In this document: one piece after another, positions 1 through 10,124 of the stretch
Layout of the letters: each line of letters opens with the position of its first letter
Numbering within the stretch: the stretch's first letter is position 1
Source of the DNA: Bacteroides sp.
Lineage (GTDB): Bacteria > Bacillota > Clostridia > Lachnospirales > Lachnospiraceae
Assembly (NCBI GenBank): GCA_023666705.1
Contig: JAMPBO010000002.1
Coordinates: forward strand, 124,001-188,000
DNA length: 64,000 bases
Direction: 5' to 3'
Notes under the pieces: generated by a model
Seen by the model: the letters and a program-made list of their open reading frames with translations, nothing else
What the model was told of the DNA's origin: nothing
The model's database searches: none
Translations under genes and position numbers: made by a program

Positions 1-124
1 TAAAAAGCAGAAAATATTATTATGTGAGAATGCGGGCATGCAAAAGGGTAGGCGGTATTAAATATTATTCCGCATGGAGCACGGTAAAGAAAGTGAAAAT
101 AAAGTAAAAATGGAGGGAAGAGCT

Positions 125-2110
125 ATGGATGTGAAAAGAAAGTACATAAAAAAACAAAGCGGAATGGCACGAGAACTAAAACGCATCATTAGTCTTGTGC
201 TTACCGCAGTAATGCTTGTTACACTTGCACCACCAACGATATTTGGGGTGTTGGATGTCAAAGCGGCAGGAACATATAATGCACAGGCAGCTGCTAATTA
301 TGCTTTGCAGTATACAGATGCAAGTGGCACGGATGATACAGGTTCATATAACAAAGCTTATTCCTATTACGCAGGAAATGACTGTGCAAATTTTGTTTCA
401 CAATGCTTAGTGGCAGGTGGTTTGCAAACAGATTCAACGTGGTATAAATATTCCCAAAGCTGGAATCGGGCAGATTATTTGTACGAATGGTTTAAAGGAA
501 AAGCGGAATACAAAAATCTCATTGTTAAAAATCCGTCTGCATCACAGGTGAAAATAGGAGACCCGATATTTTATGTATGGGGAACAGAGGATTTGTCCAA
601 GACAAATCCCAATGATATTGACCATGCAGGAATTTGTACGGGATATGACAGCAACGGTAACCCGCTTGTTTCTGCACATTCAAGTAATAGAAAAAATTTT
701 TCTTCATGGAAAATGGGAGCAGGTGCTGTTTATGTTGTAAGGTTAGATCAGGTAAATGTAAATATACCGCCGATAGGACATTTTGATTTGGCGGAATCAA
801 CGGAACCGCAAAAAATAAAAGTTGCGGGTTGGGCTTTTGACCCGGATGAACCATCGAAATCCATAGATGTCAAGATTTGCATAGGTGGTTTACAGGGAGA
901 AGCTGGTACGGAAGAAATTATATTACATACAAATCTACTTAGGTCGGATGCAAATAAAATGTATGGGATAAGTGGAAATCATGGATTTGAAACTACGATT
1001 TCGGTTAAAAAGACTGGCAGTCAGCCTATATATTTATATGCGATAAACCATCCATCCGGAAATAATCCAAAGCTGGGTGGAGACAAAACTGTAACAATAA
1101 TATCTGATGCAGTAGAAAGCCATACACATACATGGACAAAGCAGGTTGTATCACAGGCGACATGTGATAAGGCAGGAAGTAACTTATATACATGTAAGGG
1201 ATGCGGAAGTACATATACCGAAAATGTACAGGCACTTGGACATACTTACACAAATTATAGTTACAATAATGATGCAACATGTATAAATGACGGTACAGCA
1301 ACAGCAACATGTGCAACATGCAGAAAATTAAATACGGTTACTCTGAAAAATTCTGCAACGGGTGTACATACGTGGAATCAAGGAACGGTAACAAAAAATC
1401 CGACTACAACAGAAACTGGAAGTAAGTTATATGTTTGTTCGGTATGTGGTGAGACAAAAGAAGAAGTATTACCGGTAAAAATCAGTACAGAAACGCCGAA
1501 GGAACCGACACCGCAAAAACCAGCTATAACGGTTACTGTACCTAAGGTTGGTGAAACCTTCAAGGACGCCAAATCAAAGGCAAAGTATAAGATTACAGGC
1601 AAGCAGACTGTTTCACTAATAAAGACAACCGCAACATCAGGCAAAGTAACCATACCTGCAACGGTTACATATAAGGGCAAAACATTTAAGGTAACAGCTA
1701 TATACAAAGGGGCATTCAGAAATAAGACGGGTATTACCGCAGTTACCTTTGGGAAAAACATTACATCGGTTGGAAGTGAAGCATTTAGTGGATGCAAAAA
1801 GCTTAAGACGGTGACACTTAACAAAAATCTGATAAAGATAGGTAATAAGGCATTTTATAAGTGTACTGCTCTTACTGCTGTCGCAATTCCATCGAAAGTA
1901 AAGAGGATAGGCAAGCAGGCATTCTATGGCTGTAAGAAGCTAAAGAACATTACAATAAAGACAACCAAGCTGAAAAGCTCCAATGTCGGTTCCAATGCAT
2001 TCAAGGGAATCAATGCCAAGGCAACCATCAAGGTTCCAAGGAGTAAAAAAGCTGCATATAAGAAGCTGTTAAAGAGGAAAGGTGCAGGGAAGAATGCGAG
2101 GTATAAGTAA
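125..2110 (+). CDS. Secreted amidase-domain protein with C-terminal BspA-type leucine-rich repeats
   Basis: The 661-residue product has a basic N-terminus and hydrophobic signal segment ending near AAG (about residues 1-50). An Amidase_6-type domain follows (about 50-210), with the putative catalytic Cys in NDCANFVSQC and His in DIDHAGICTGYD. Next come a beta-rich module containing GWAFDPDEP (about 215-330), a stretch with paired CxxC motifs (YTCKGCGS, ATCATC), and LRR_5/BspA repeats to the end. The ATG at 125 is preferred because GGAGGG lies 7 nt upstream; an in-frame ATG at 74 has no such site. It is the first gene of a same-strand operon. Its first 210 residues are nearly duplicated in the next gene and its LRR tail in the fourth. 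It probably cleaves or binds cell-wall peptides outside the cell (inference). Confidence 0.85.
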   Translation: MDVKRKYIKKQSGMARELKRIISLVLTAVMLVTLAPPTIFGVLDVKAAGTYNAQAAANYALQYTDASGTDDTGSYNKAYSYYAGNDCANFVSQCLVAGGLQTDSTWYKYSQSWNRADYLYEWFKGKAEYKNLIVKNPSASQVKIGDPIFYVWGTEDLSKTNPNDIDHAGICTGYDSNGNPLVSAHSSNRKNFSSWKMGAGAVYVVRLDQVNVNIPPIGHFDLAESTEPQKIKVAGWAFDPDEPSKSIDVKICIGGLQGEAGTEEIILHTNLLRSDANKMYGISGNHGFETTISVKKTGSQPIYLYAINHPSGNNPKLGGDKTVTIISDAVESHTHTWTKQVVSQATCDKAGSNLYTCKGCGSTYTENVQALGHTYTNYSYNNDATCINDGTATATCATCRKLNTVTLKNSATGVHTWNQGTVTKNPTTTETGSKLYVCSVCGETKEEVLPVKISTETPKEPTPQKPAITVTVPKVGETFKDAKSKAKYKITGKQTVSLIKTTATSGKVTIPATVTYKGKTFKVTAIYKGAFRNKTGITAVTFGKNITSVGSEAFSGCKKLKTVTLNKNLIKIGNKAFYKCTALTAVAIPSKVKRIGKQAFYGCKKLKNITIKTTKLKSSNVGSNAFKGINAKATIKVPRSKKAAYKKLLKRKGAGKNARYK

Positions 2111-2122
2111 GGAGGTAGCAAG

Positions 2123-5100
2123 ATGGATAAAAAGCAAAAATCTAAAAAACGACAACATGGTTTAAGCAGGAGCTTAAAACGTTTCGTCAGCATGGCACTT
2201 ACTGCAGTGATGCTTGTGACACTTGCACCACCGACGATGTTTGGGGTGAAGGATGCAAAAGCGGCAGGAACATATAATGCACAAGCAGCGATTGAGTATG
2301 CCCATAAGTATACAAACGATAGCGGCAAAGACGATACGGGTTCATATAACAAAGCATATCCTATTTATTCTGGGAATGACTGTGCAAATTTTGTTTCGCA
2401 ATGCTTAGTGGCAGGTGGATTGCAAACAGATTCAACTTGGTATAAATATTCCCAAAGCTGGAATCGGGCAGATTATTTGTACGAATGGTTTAAAGGAAAA
2501 GCGGAATACAAAAATCTCATTGTTAAAAATCCGTCTGCATCACAGGTGAAAATAGGAGACCCGATATTTTATGTATGGGGAACAGAGGATTTGTCCAAGA
2601 CAAACCCTAATGATATTGACCATGCAGGAATTTGTACGGGATATGATAATGGAAATCCACTAGTTTCTGCACATACAAGTAATAGAAAAGACTATTCTCT
2701 TTGGAAGATGGGAGCAGGTGCTGTTTATGTTGTAAGGTTGGATTTATTAAATTCAAATCAGGCAAAACCGGCAGAATCAGGAACAAGAGGAAGACTGCTT
2801 ACAGTTGCTTTGCAGGAGATTTCCTTAAACGATAGAACTAAATATGGAACAAACAATGATTGGTGTGCAGCGTATGTTTTATGGTGCATGCAGCAGGCAG
2901 GCATAGATAAATCCCTTTATCCTAATTATTCTTCAGGATGTGGGAATCCGCTTTGGACGAGTATGAAGCATAATGATGGTAGTGGATATGATGGACTTGA
3001 AGCATGGTTCAGAAATAAAAATAAGTACCATGCCAGAAATTCAGGTTATACCCCTAAACCGGGAGATTATGTGTTATATGAGTGGGATGGTGGAAGTCAG
3101 TACGCTGACCATGTGGGGCTTGTTGTAAAAGTTAGTGGAAACAGCATAGTTACCATAGAGGGTAATACAACAATTGGTAATACATATAGTGAAGGTGTCC
3201 ATCACCGTAGTATAGATAATTATAAGACCTATCCATATCTTATGGGGTTTGGGGAAATTAGTTATCCGTCTAACGGAACCATGCCTAATGTTGATACTTG
3301 GATTAATAAGGATAAGAGTACATATTCTACGGTATCATCAGGAACAGCCGTGCCAACCCGTAATCTCAGCAGAAACAGCTCAGGCTCCGATGTGAGATGG
3401 GTTCAGCAAATGCTGAATTACCTCATGGGAGCAGGACTATCGGAAGATGGAATTTTCGGAACAAATACATACAATGCAGTTCGAAGCTTCCAAAGTAAAT
3501 TTGGATTGGCGGTTGACGGAATCGTCGGACCTGACACGAGAAATAAAATGCAGTCGGAATGGCAGAAAAGGCAGGTTGTAAATCCGTCCTCCGTTTCTAT
3601 CAGCAGTGGAACATTAAACCTTACAACAGGCGGTAAGCAACAGCTTTCAGCAAAGGTAGAACCGTCAAATGCTACAAACAAGAATGTAACATGGAGCAGC
3701 TCAAACAGCGGGGTTGCCACAGTAAGCAATGGCACAATTACAGGAGTAAGGGAAGGAACGGCACAGATAACTGCCAAAACCCATAACGGAAAAACTGCTA
3801 CCTGTACGGTAAATGTACATGATAAGAGAACCATAACATTTGTAAATGACGATGATACCGTAATCAGTGTTCAAAAGGTTGATTGGAACGGAAGTGCGAC
3901 AGCACCGCAGGCACCTGAAAAAGAGGGGTATTCATTTGCAGGCTGGAGTGGAACATATCAAAATGTTAAGGACAACGGAACGGTTAAGGCAACATACACA
4001 AAAAATCAGTATACGGTTACCTTTAAAGAGACAAATGGAAAGGTGATAGGAACTGCACAGAAGGTATACCATGGAGAAAATGCGTCCGCACCCGCAAACG
4101 ATGCACTTGACATACCTGAAGGCTATTCCTTTAAGGGCTGGAGTGAATCGACGAATAATGTTAAATCAGATATGACGATTTATCCTGTTTATGAGTGGGC
4201 GGACAGTGAGCTTCCTATGGCTGTTTCAGTAGGAAAAGATGCATGTACGGCAAATTATGCGGAAGAAATGTATTATTTACATTTTACGATTAAGAACCAT
4301 TCTGCAGAGACAAAAAATGCCCGTGTAATGATATACATGGTTACGGATGAAGGCAAGCTTGTGGCACAGGGAGAAACACGAACCGTTCGTGTTCCGGCAG
4401 CAGAAACGGACGATAACGGCAATGTTATAGCAGAGGGAACAAAGGAAGTTTCTGATATGTATATTGCCTGTAGTAATGCTGCAGACAAGGCTCGTATTCT
4501 TGTGCTGGATGATTATGAATCAGCAGTGCCGTTAGCGGAAATGGTAGATGTTCCTGTTGTTGTTGAGGGATACGGAGAATGGACAGATAAGAAGCCTGCA
4601 TCAGGCACGGAGTATCAGACAAGAACCTTGTACAGATACAAGAACGTAAATTACACAACATCCACCAGTACAAATTCGATTAGTGGATGGACATTATACA
4701 ATACGCAAAAATCCGTAAAGGATAACAACGATTCCCATTATTATGGACAGGGCAGAAGCAGCTCAGCACCTGCACCAAATGCGGCATATTACAGATGCTG
4801 GTCATCTGCGATATCATATACATACAATCCAAGTCCGTATTTGGTTCCGACATACAATATTTCTGTCAGCACAACAGGTGGGGACAGTTATAGAAGCATG
4901 GTAAGATGGATACAGACTGTCCTGAACAGATATGGATGCGGAACAGATATTGATGGAATATTTGGTTATAATACTGCCGCTGCAGTAAAGAATTTCCAAA
5001 GAGCAAATGGACTTACAGTTGATGGTATCGTTGGACCTGATACGAGAAACAAAATGCAGAGTAAGCTTAATTCGGATCCGTTATACCGCTATTATTACAG

Positions 5101-7555
5101 TACGGCAACAACTACATATACATACAGCTTTTATAAGGTTGATGATACTTGGTCAGGCTGGCAGGATACTGCCATTACAGGAGATACTGCCATAAAAGCA
5201 GGTACCACAAAGAAGCTTATAGAAACAAAAACACAGTACCGCATTAAGATTGACCCGAAGACGGCGACCACAACAGGTGAAGTGATGAATCCAAAATGTG
5301 TTCTTCCCGATGAGGCAAAGAGCCTTGCTGGTAAGGATGCGGTTGTCATTGTGTTTAAAAATAAGGTAAATCAAATTGCTGAGGATAATGTTGAATATAT
5401 CGGTGCAACAAAGATTGCGGCAGACGGAGGCTTAAATATTTCCTTTATACCACGTGAAGAACAATCGTATGAAGGAACAGGTGATTATACGGTAGTTCTT
5501 GGTGTGAAAGGAACATCAAATTATGTGAAGGTTGGAACGATAGAAGCACCAAAACCTGTATATACTGTAAGCTTTGTTGATGCAGATGGGAAAGAAATCA
5601 CTTCGCAAAAGGTGGAGGAAGGACATAATGCTACGGTGCCTGATGCACCGGAAAAAGCGGGATACCGGTTTACAGGTTGGGATACGGGAGTTACAAATAT
5701 TCATGCAAACCTTACCGTAAAGGCAAATTATGAGCCGGAGAAGTATGTTGTTTCATTTGTAGATTGGGAAAACCGGACATTTGCAAATGAGGAGTATAGC
5801 TACGGCGATATCATAACATTGCCTGAGGTTGAAAATGTGCCGGAGGGTCTTGAGCTTACAGGCTGGACAATTTCTGAAGGCACGGTTGTAGACAAAAATC
5901 TGTTATGTGAAGCAGTTTATAAGAAACCTGTATATACCGTAACATTTGTTGACTGGGAAGGAAATATAGTTGAGGAACAGGAGGTTGAGCATGGGGATGC
6001 GGCAATGTCGCCAGGAGTAACAGCACCTGATGAGGAAGAAAGAGAAAATACCGTTCCTGAGGTACTCGACAATATGAACTTTTTAAGCTGGGGTGAAAAT
6101 ATTGACCTTAGCTGTATTACAGGCAATTTGGTTGTAGGTGCCATTTATGAATTTGATGAAACGGTTGCAATGCCGATGGCATCTGTTCAGACAGGTGAAT
6201 TTGACAATTCACAAAAGGTTGCTCTTACATCACAAACAGAAGATGCATTGATTTATTATACATTGGATGGAAGTGATCCGACAGACAGTGAAAATGATAA
6301 TGTGAAAATATACAATGGAGCAATTACAATTTCCAAAACAAGCAAACTCCGATTTTATGCAACAAAGCTTGGCATGAATGACAGTGCGGCGGGAGAAGAA
6401 TGGTATGCAATTAATACCGCAGGAAATGTACCAATGCATATCATTAACATACAGGCAGTCAATTTCTTCAATGAAAGCAAAGTACAGTCATATCGTGATT
6501 TTGTCAAGGATAATACGATGGTGAATGTGTTGGAATTTGTAAATGAAGAATATGATGACGTGGAGTTGAAGGGTATATTCTATGACAGCGGCTGTACGGA
6601 GCCATGGCAGGAACAGGCAGAAACCATAACAAGCTCACTTACATTATATGCCATGTATGATGCAAAGCAATTTAATGTTACATATTTAGATGAAAATGGA
6701 GATGTAATTAAGACAGGCAAAGTATCCTATGGAAATTCAGCAGACGACACTGTGGCACCTGAAAAAAGCGGTTATCATTTTGTCGGATGGGATAGTGAGG
6801 ATGACGCATACTGTGTTGTGAAGGATATAACTGTGAAGGCAAAATATATCGAGGAAGCTGAGTATGCCGTGATTTCGTTCCCTAGAAATGAATATTCAAT
6901 TATGGAAGATACAATTTTTAAGGTTACGCCAAAAGTGACTTATGCCAGTGACGGAACAGTATGTAATGATGAGACGGAAGAGTGGATGAGTACAGATGAG
7001 AGCGTTGCAGTTGTAGATTCACAGGGAAATGTAACAGCACTCAAAAAGGGTAGTACAACAATAACTGCAAAGCTTAAATCATCCGGGGAAACTGCACAAT
7101 GTGTAATTACTGTGACAGGAAATCCAAACAATTCCATTTGTCTCTTTAGAAATTCTAAGTATGACCTTGATGAAGCGTTTTTAAGAAACATAGAGATTGG
7201 AAAGAATAAGGTTTCTGATGTCAGAAAGAACATTGATACGGACAGCTTGGAGTTTTACGATTGTGATAATGTCAAGCTTGAAGATAATGCGAATGTCGGA
7301 ACAAATACGATTATACGTATGTTGGACGGAGACGGAAATATTCTTGATATGATAACGGTTATAATTTTAGGAGATTACAATGGTGATGGAATTATAAACG
7401 GAAAGGATGTATCAGGAATAGCAAGGTGTCTGCTTGGAAAAGAGCAGGCGGATGCTGCCAAGCTTCGTGCAATGGATGTTAATGGTGACGGTAATGTAAA
7501 TAACCGTGATGCGGCAATGCTTGCAAGATACCTTGTTGGAAAAGAGGAGTTATGA
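2123..7555 (+). CDS. Giant secreted amidase/CHAP cell-wall hydrolase ending in a dockerin
   Basis: This 1810-residue multidomain protein has, in order: a signal peptide; an Amidase_6-type domain (about 48-205); a CHAP/NlpC-like domain (Cys in NDWCAAYVLWC near 249, His in YADHVGLVVK near 329); PG_binding_1 (about 421-476); Big_2 (about 489-566); InlB-type repeats; a second PG_binding_1 (about 920-980); more InlB-like repeats; a chitobiase-like C-terminal fold (YYTLDGSDPTD, about 1350-1430); another InlB repeat; a second Big_2 (about 1583-1665); and a type I dockerin (about 1749-1810) with two calcium-loop repeats, DYNGDGIINGKD and DVNGDGNVNNRD. AGGAGG precedes the ATG. The gene starts 12 nt after its upstream paralogue and overlaps the next start by 4 nt. 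It is probably a wall-binding peptidoglycan hydrolase docked onto a cohesin partner. Confidence 0.88.
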   Translation: MDKKQKSKKRQHGLSRSLKRFVSMALTAVMLVTLAPPTMFGVKDAKAAGTYNAQAAIEYAHKYTNDSGKDDTGSYNKAYPIYSGNDCANFVSQCLVAGGLQTDSTWYKYSQSWNRADYLYEWFKGKAEYKNLIVKNPSASQVKIGDPIFYVWGTEDLSKTNPNDIDHAGICTGYDNGNPLVSAHTSNRKDYSLWKMGAGAVYVVRLDLLNSNQAKPAESGTRGRLLTVALQEISLNDRTKYGTNNDWCAAYVLWCMQQAGIDKSLYPNYSSGCGNPLWTSMKHNDGSGYDGLEAWFRNKNKYHARNSGYTPKPGDYVLYEWDGGSQYADHVGLVVKVSGNSIVTIEGNTTIGNTYSEGVHHRSIDNYKTYPYLMGFGEISYPSNGTMPNVDTWINKDKSTYSTVSSGTAVPTRNLSRNSSGSDVRWVQQMLNYLMGAGLSEDGIFGTNTYNAVRSFQSKFGLAVDGIVGPDTRNKMQSEWQKRQVVNPSSVSISSGTLNLTTGGKQQLSAKVEPSNATNKNVTWSSSNSGVATVSNGTITGVREGTAQITAKTHNGKTATCTVNVHDKRTITFVNDDDTVISVQKVDWNGSATAPQAPEKEGYSFAGWSGTYQNVKDNGTVKATYTKNQYTVTFKETNGKVIGTAQKVYHGENASAPANDALDIPEGYSFKGWSESTNNVKSDMTIYPVYEWADSELPMAVSVGKDACTANYAEEMYYLHFTIKNHSAETKNARVMIYMVTDEGKLVAQGETRTVRVPAAETDDNGNVIAEGTKEVSDMYIACSNAADKARILVLDDYESAVPLAEMVDVPVVVEGYGEWTDKKPASGTEYQTRTLYRYKNVNYTTSTSTNSISGWTLYNTQKSVKDNNDSHYYGQGRSSSAPAPNAAYYRCWSSAISYTYNPSPYLVPTYNISVSTTGGDSYRSMVRWIQTVLNRYGCGTDIDGIFGYNTAAAVKNFQRANGLTVDGIVGPDTRNKMQSKLNSDPLYRYYYSTATTTYTYSFYKVDDTWSGWQDTAITGDTAIKAGTTKKLIETKTQYRIKIDPKTATTTGEVMNPKCVLPDEAKSLAGKDAVVIVFKNKVNQIAEDNVEYIGATKIAADGGLNISFIPREEQSYEGTGDYTVVLGVKGTSNYVKVGTIEAPKPVYTVSFVDADGKEITSQKVEEGHNATVPDAPEKAGYRFTGWDTGVTNIHANLTVKANYEPEKYVVSFVDWENRTFANEEYSYGDIITLPEVENVPEGLELTGWTISEGTVVDKNLLCEAVYKKPVYTVTFVDWEGNIVEEQEVEHGDAAMSPGVTAPDEEERENTVPEVLDNMNFLSWGENIDLSCITGNLVVGAIYEFDETVAMPMASVQTGEFDNSQKVALTSQTEDALIYYTLDGSDPTDSENDNVKIYNGAITISKTSKLRFYATKLGMNDSAAGEEWYAINTAGNVPMHIINIQAVNFFNESKVQSYRDFVKDNTMVNVLEFVNEEYDDVELKGIFYDSGCTEPWQEQAETITSSLTLYAMYDAKQFNVTYLDENGDVIKTGKVSYGNSADDTVAPEKSGYHFVGWDSEDDAYCVVKDITVKAKYIEEAEYAVISFPRNEYSIMEDTIFKVTPKVTYASDGTVCNDETEEWMSTDESVAVVDSQGNVTALKKGSTTITAKLKSSGETAQCVITVTGNPNNSICLFRNSKYDLDEAFLRNIEIGKNKVSDVRKNIDTDSLEFYDCDNVKLEDNANVGTNTIIRMLDGDGNILDMITVIILGDYNGDGIINGKDVSGIARCLLGKEQADAAKLRAMDVNGDGNVNNRDAAMLARYLVGKEEL

Positions 7556-8556
7556 TTCGAAAAAATAAGATAATACTCATAACACTTGTATGTATAGCTG
7601 CATTGCTTCGAAATGTGTACATAACCTCCTACGCTGTTGATGCTTATAGGGTATCAACAGCGGGGGAAGCTATACAGTGGTTAAATGAAACGCAATGCCT
7701 TATACCGTTATACATAACAGAAAATAAAGGTATTATGGGGTTTCGAATCTCCTTGGAATATGACAGCAGTATACTGCAAATAGATTCAGTTTCGAAAGGG
7801 CTGGTTACGGAAGCGGGCAGCTTTAATTATGGAAAGGATAGTGAGGCTGCAGGCAAAATAGATGTTATTTGGTATTCCACGGAAGATGTGACGATTGACG
7901 GAACCATTCTGTATATAGGCGTTACGGTGATAGATGAAAATGCTGATAATATTGAAATTAAGGTAAGTTATAGTGTTGCGGATACATTTAATGAGGCATG
8001 GGAGGACGTTGCGTTAAATTGTGACAATATTGTGGCGGGGACAAAACATAATACAAACAGTGGGAAAATAGAGGATATACCTCCGGATGTGAAAGCAGTA
8101 ATGTCAAATGAGGACGAAAAGGAATATTCTTTTCATGCAGCCGCAGATTTTAATTCCAATCTGTCCATAAATGATATTGGTGAGGACATAATAAAGGATG
8201 CGGTTGTAATAACGATGACAGGGTATAACATTGATTCCTTGTCAAAGCTTTCCGGCGAACAGGAAGAACAGTTTTGGAGCGATGTAAGGGAAACATTGGT
8301 ACAGGATTATGGAGTTGATATTATATCAGTGAATAATCTTAATTTTGAAAAAATATCTGAGCAAATTACGATAACAAATGACGATGTTGTAAGCATAAAA
8401 AACCATGACATAGCAAGCAGGGGTGATGCCCAAAAAGAGAAGGAATTACCGAAAAATAAGAGCTTGCTGATTGTTGTGATATGTTTTGTTACGGTTGTGC
8501 TTTTAGTCGTAATTATTGCAGTGTTGCTTTGCAGAAAACGAAAAGTCAGAAAGTAA
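7552..8556 (+). CDS. Membrane-anchored cohesin-domain protein
   Basis: The 334-residue product has a signal peptide (about 1-29), a cohesin-like domain (about 35-165; note the segments GIMGFRISLEYD and KIDVIWYS), a low-complexity linker region, and a C-terminal transmembrane helix followed by the basic tail CRKRKVRK. Cohesins bind dockerins; this topology would present one cohesin outside the membrane. The ATG overlaps the stop of the dockerin gene (ATGA), so the two are translationally coupled and probably bind each other. This gene would be the surface anchor for the hydrolase. The domain call is by eye from the characteristic 'GIMG..hxhxYD' start and the 'W' strand, so the fold is likely but not proven. 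Confidence 0.78.
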   Translation: MIRKNKIILITLVCIAALLRNVYITSYAVDAYRVSTAGEAIQWLNETQCLIPLYITENKGIMGFRISLEYDSSILQIDSVSKGLVTEAGSFNYGKDSEAAGKIDVIWYSTEDVTIDGTILYIGVTVIDENADNIEIKVSYSVADTFNEAWEDVALNCDNIVAGTKHNTNSGKIEDIPPDVKAVMSNEDEKEYSFHAAADFNSNLSINDIGEDIIKDAVVITMTGYNIDSLSKLSGEQEEQFWSDVRETLVQDYGVDIISVNNLNFEKISEQITITNDDVVSIKNHDIASRGDAQKEKELPKNKSLLIVVICFVTVVLLVVIIAVLLCRKRKVRK

Positions 8557-8574
8557 TAGGAGGTAGGATGCAGT

Positions 8575-10068
8575 ATGAAAAAAACAATAATTTCCAACAT
8601 ATTGATGCTGTCTATCATTGTTGCAGCAATATTTTCAGGTGCAAATGTTTATGCGGCAGAGGCAGCACCTGTGAGCATAGAAGTATTAAGTAACCCTAAG
8701 GTATTGGAATATTGTGTTGGAGATAGCTTTGATACACGTGGAATGAGGCTTACGGTAGAATATAGTGATGGAAATGTAAACATAATTTCAGACGGTTATG
8801 ATGTCAAGTATGATTTTACAACTGCAGGAACGAAGCAGGTAATGATTCAGTATTCTCAGGCAGGAAAAACAGTAAGTACACAAGTGGAGGTAAAGGTTTA
8901 TGATAAGCCTGTAATAAGTACGGAAGTAAAAAATGTCCGTCGGGGAGAAAATCTTGTTGTACCTATAGTTCTTAGCAAAAATTGCGGTATTATGGGAATG
9001 GAACTGAATGTCGTTTACGATAAGGAGCGTTTTGTACCTGTAAGTGTGGAGTATTCGGAAGTATTCGGTGCAGGAGAGAAAAATGACAATATAGATATTT
9101 CCAAAACAAATGAAATTAAAATTATATGGACAGGTACGGAAAAGACAACAAAAACAGGTAATGTCTGTACTATAACTTTCTATTGCAAATCCAATGCACC
9201 ACTGGGAGAAGGTTCAATAAAAATATCTGCAAATCCATCAGGCACATATACAGAAAGCTATGCGGGGATAAGCTGCGTTGCTGCGGAGATAAAGCCCGAG
9301 GTATTTACGGCTACTGCTGCAAACACAAAGAAAAAATTGAAAACATTGGCTGTAACGATGTCTGATTATAAATATGGACAAAAAGCATCCGTGCCTAAAC
9401 TGTATGGGAATACAGGAAAAGGTAAGGTCACATATACATATGCACAAAACCCGTCAGGACCATATACAACGAAAAAACCAGTGTATCAGGGAACATATTA
9501 CCTGAAGGCTACAGTTGCAGAAACGGGTTTGTATGACGAGGCAAGCACAACATGCAGCTTCCGCATCAGAGAACCTGAACAGGGAGATAAGTGTAAAGTA
9601 TCAGGTGTTACATACAAGGTTACGGGAAAAAACACAGTGACTTATATGAAGGCAAGCTCAAAGGCAACGTCAATCAAGGTTCCTGCAACGGTGAAGCTGG
9701 GAAAGACAACTTATAAAGTGACAGCAATAGGAACCAATGCTTTTAAAGGAAATAAGAAGCTTAAAAAAGTTACAATCGGGACAAATGTAACTGAGATAGG
9801 TAATGGTGCATTTAGCAAGTGTACGGCTTTAACAAGTGTTACAATACCTAAAAACGTAAAGAAAATAGGCAAGCAGGCATTCTATGGCTGTAAGAAGCTA
9901 AAGAGCATTACAATAAAGACAACCAAGCTGAAAAGCTCAAATATCGGTTCCAATGCGTTCAAGGGAATCAATGCCAAGGCTGCTATCAAGGTTCCAAAGA
10001 GCAAAAAAGCTGCATACAAGAAGCTGTTAAAGAGTAAAGGTGTAGGGAAAAACGTAAAATATAAGTAA
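8575..10068 (+). CDS. Secreted Big_3-cohesin-LRR_5 protein
   Basis: The 497-residue product has a signal peptide ending near VYAAEA, then a Big_3-like immunoglobulin domain (about 32-107, with CVGDSFDTRGM). A second cohesin-like domain follows (about 112-240; GIMGMELNVVYD, EIKIIWTG), then an MBG-like beta segment (about 258-332) and BspA-type LRR_5 repeats (about 345-497). AGGAGG lies upstream of the ATG, 18 nt after the preceding gene. The last ~60 residues are almost the same as the tail of the first gene of the operon. It could be a soluble or wall-associated scaffold binding the same dockerin as the membrane cohesin protein. It is the last gene before a strong terminator. Confidence 0.8.
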   Translation: MKKTIISNILMLSIIVAAIFSGANVYAAEAAPVSIEVLSNPKVLEYCVGDSFDTRGMRLTVEYSDGNVNIISDGYDVKYDFTTAGTKQVMIQYSQAGKTVSTQVEVKVYDKPVISTEVKNVRRGENLVVPIVLSKNCGIMGMELNVVYDKERFVPVSVEYSEVFGAGEKNDNIDISKTNEIKIIWTGTEKTTKTGNVCTITFYCKSNAPLGEGSIKISANPSGTYTESYAGISCVAAEIKPEVFTATAANTKKKLKTLAVTMSDYKYGQKASVPKLYGNTGKGKVTYTYAQNPSGPYTTKKPVYQGTYYLKATVAETGLYDEASTTCSFRIREPEQGDKCKVSGVTYKVTGKNTVTYMKASSKATSIKVPATVKLGKTTYKVTAIGTNAFKGNKKLKKVTIGTNVTEIGNGAFSKCTALTSVTIPKNVKKIGKQAFYGCKKLKSITIKTTKLKSSNIGSNAFKGINAKAAIKVPKSKKAAYKKLLKSKGVGKNVKYK

Positions 10069-10077
10069 TGAAAAACG

Positions 10078-10104
10078 GGCAGGCGGAAAATCGCCTGCCT
10101 TATT
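10078..10104. terminator. Bidirectional intrinsic terminator
   Basis: The stem GGCAGGCG (10078-10085) pairs perfectly with CGCCTGCC (10092-10099) around a 6-nt loop. It lies between the convergent cohesin-LRR gene and the Rpn-type gene and can serve both. Confidence 0.85.
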
Positions 10105-10124
10105 GTTTGTATTTGTAAATACTA

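Noticed and set aside
74-124. Upstream ATG for the first gene
   Set aside because: No Shine-Dalgarno before it, while GGAGGG is correctly placed for the ATG at 125, and the signal peptide begins there.
1378-1824. Hydrophobic antisense frames within the LRR-coding parts of surface-protein genes (also 45279-45539 and 3418-3834)
   Set aside because: Antisense reading of Lys/Thr-rich repeats gives runs of Val, Leu and Phe by codon complementarity; no start signals.
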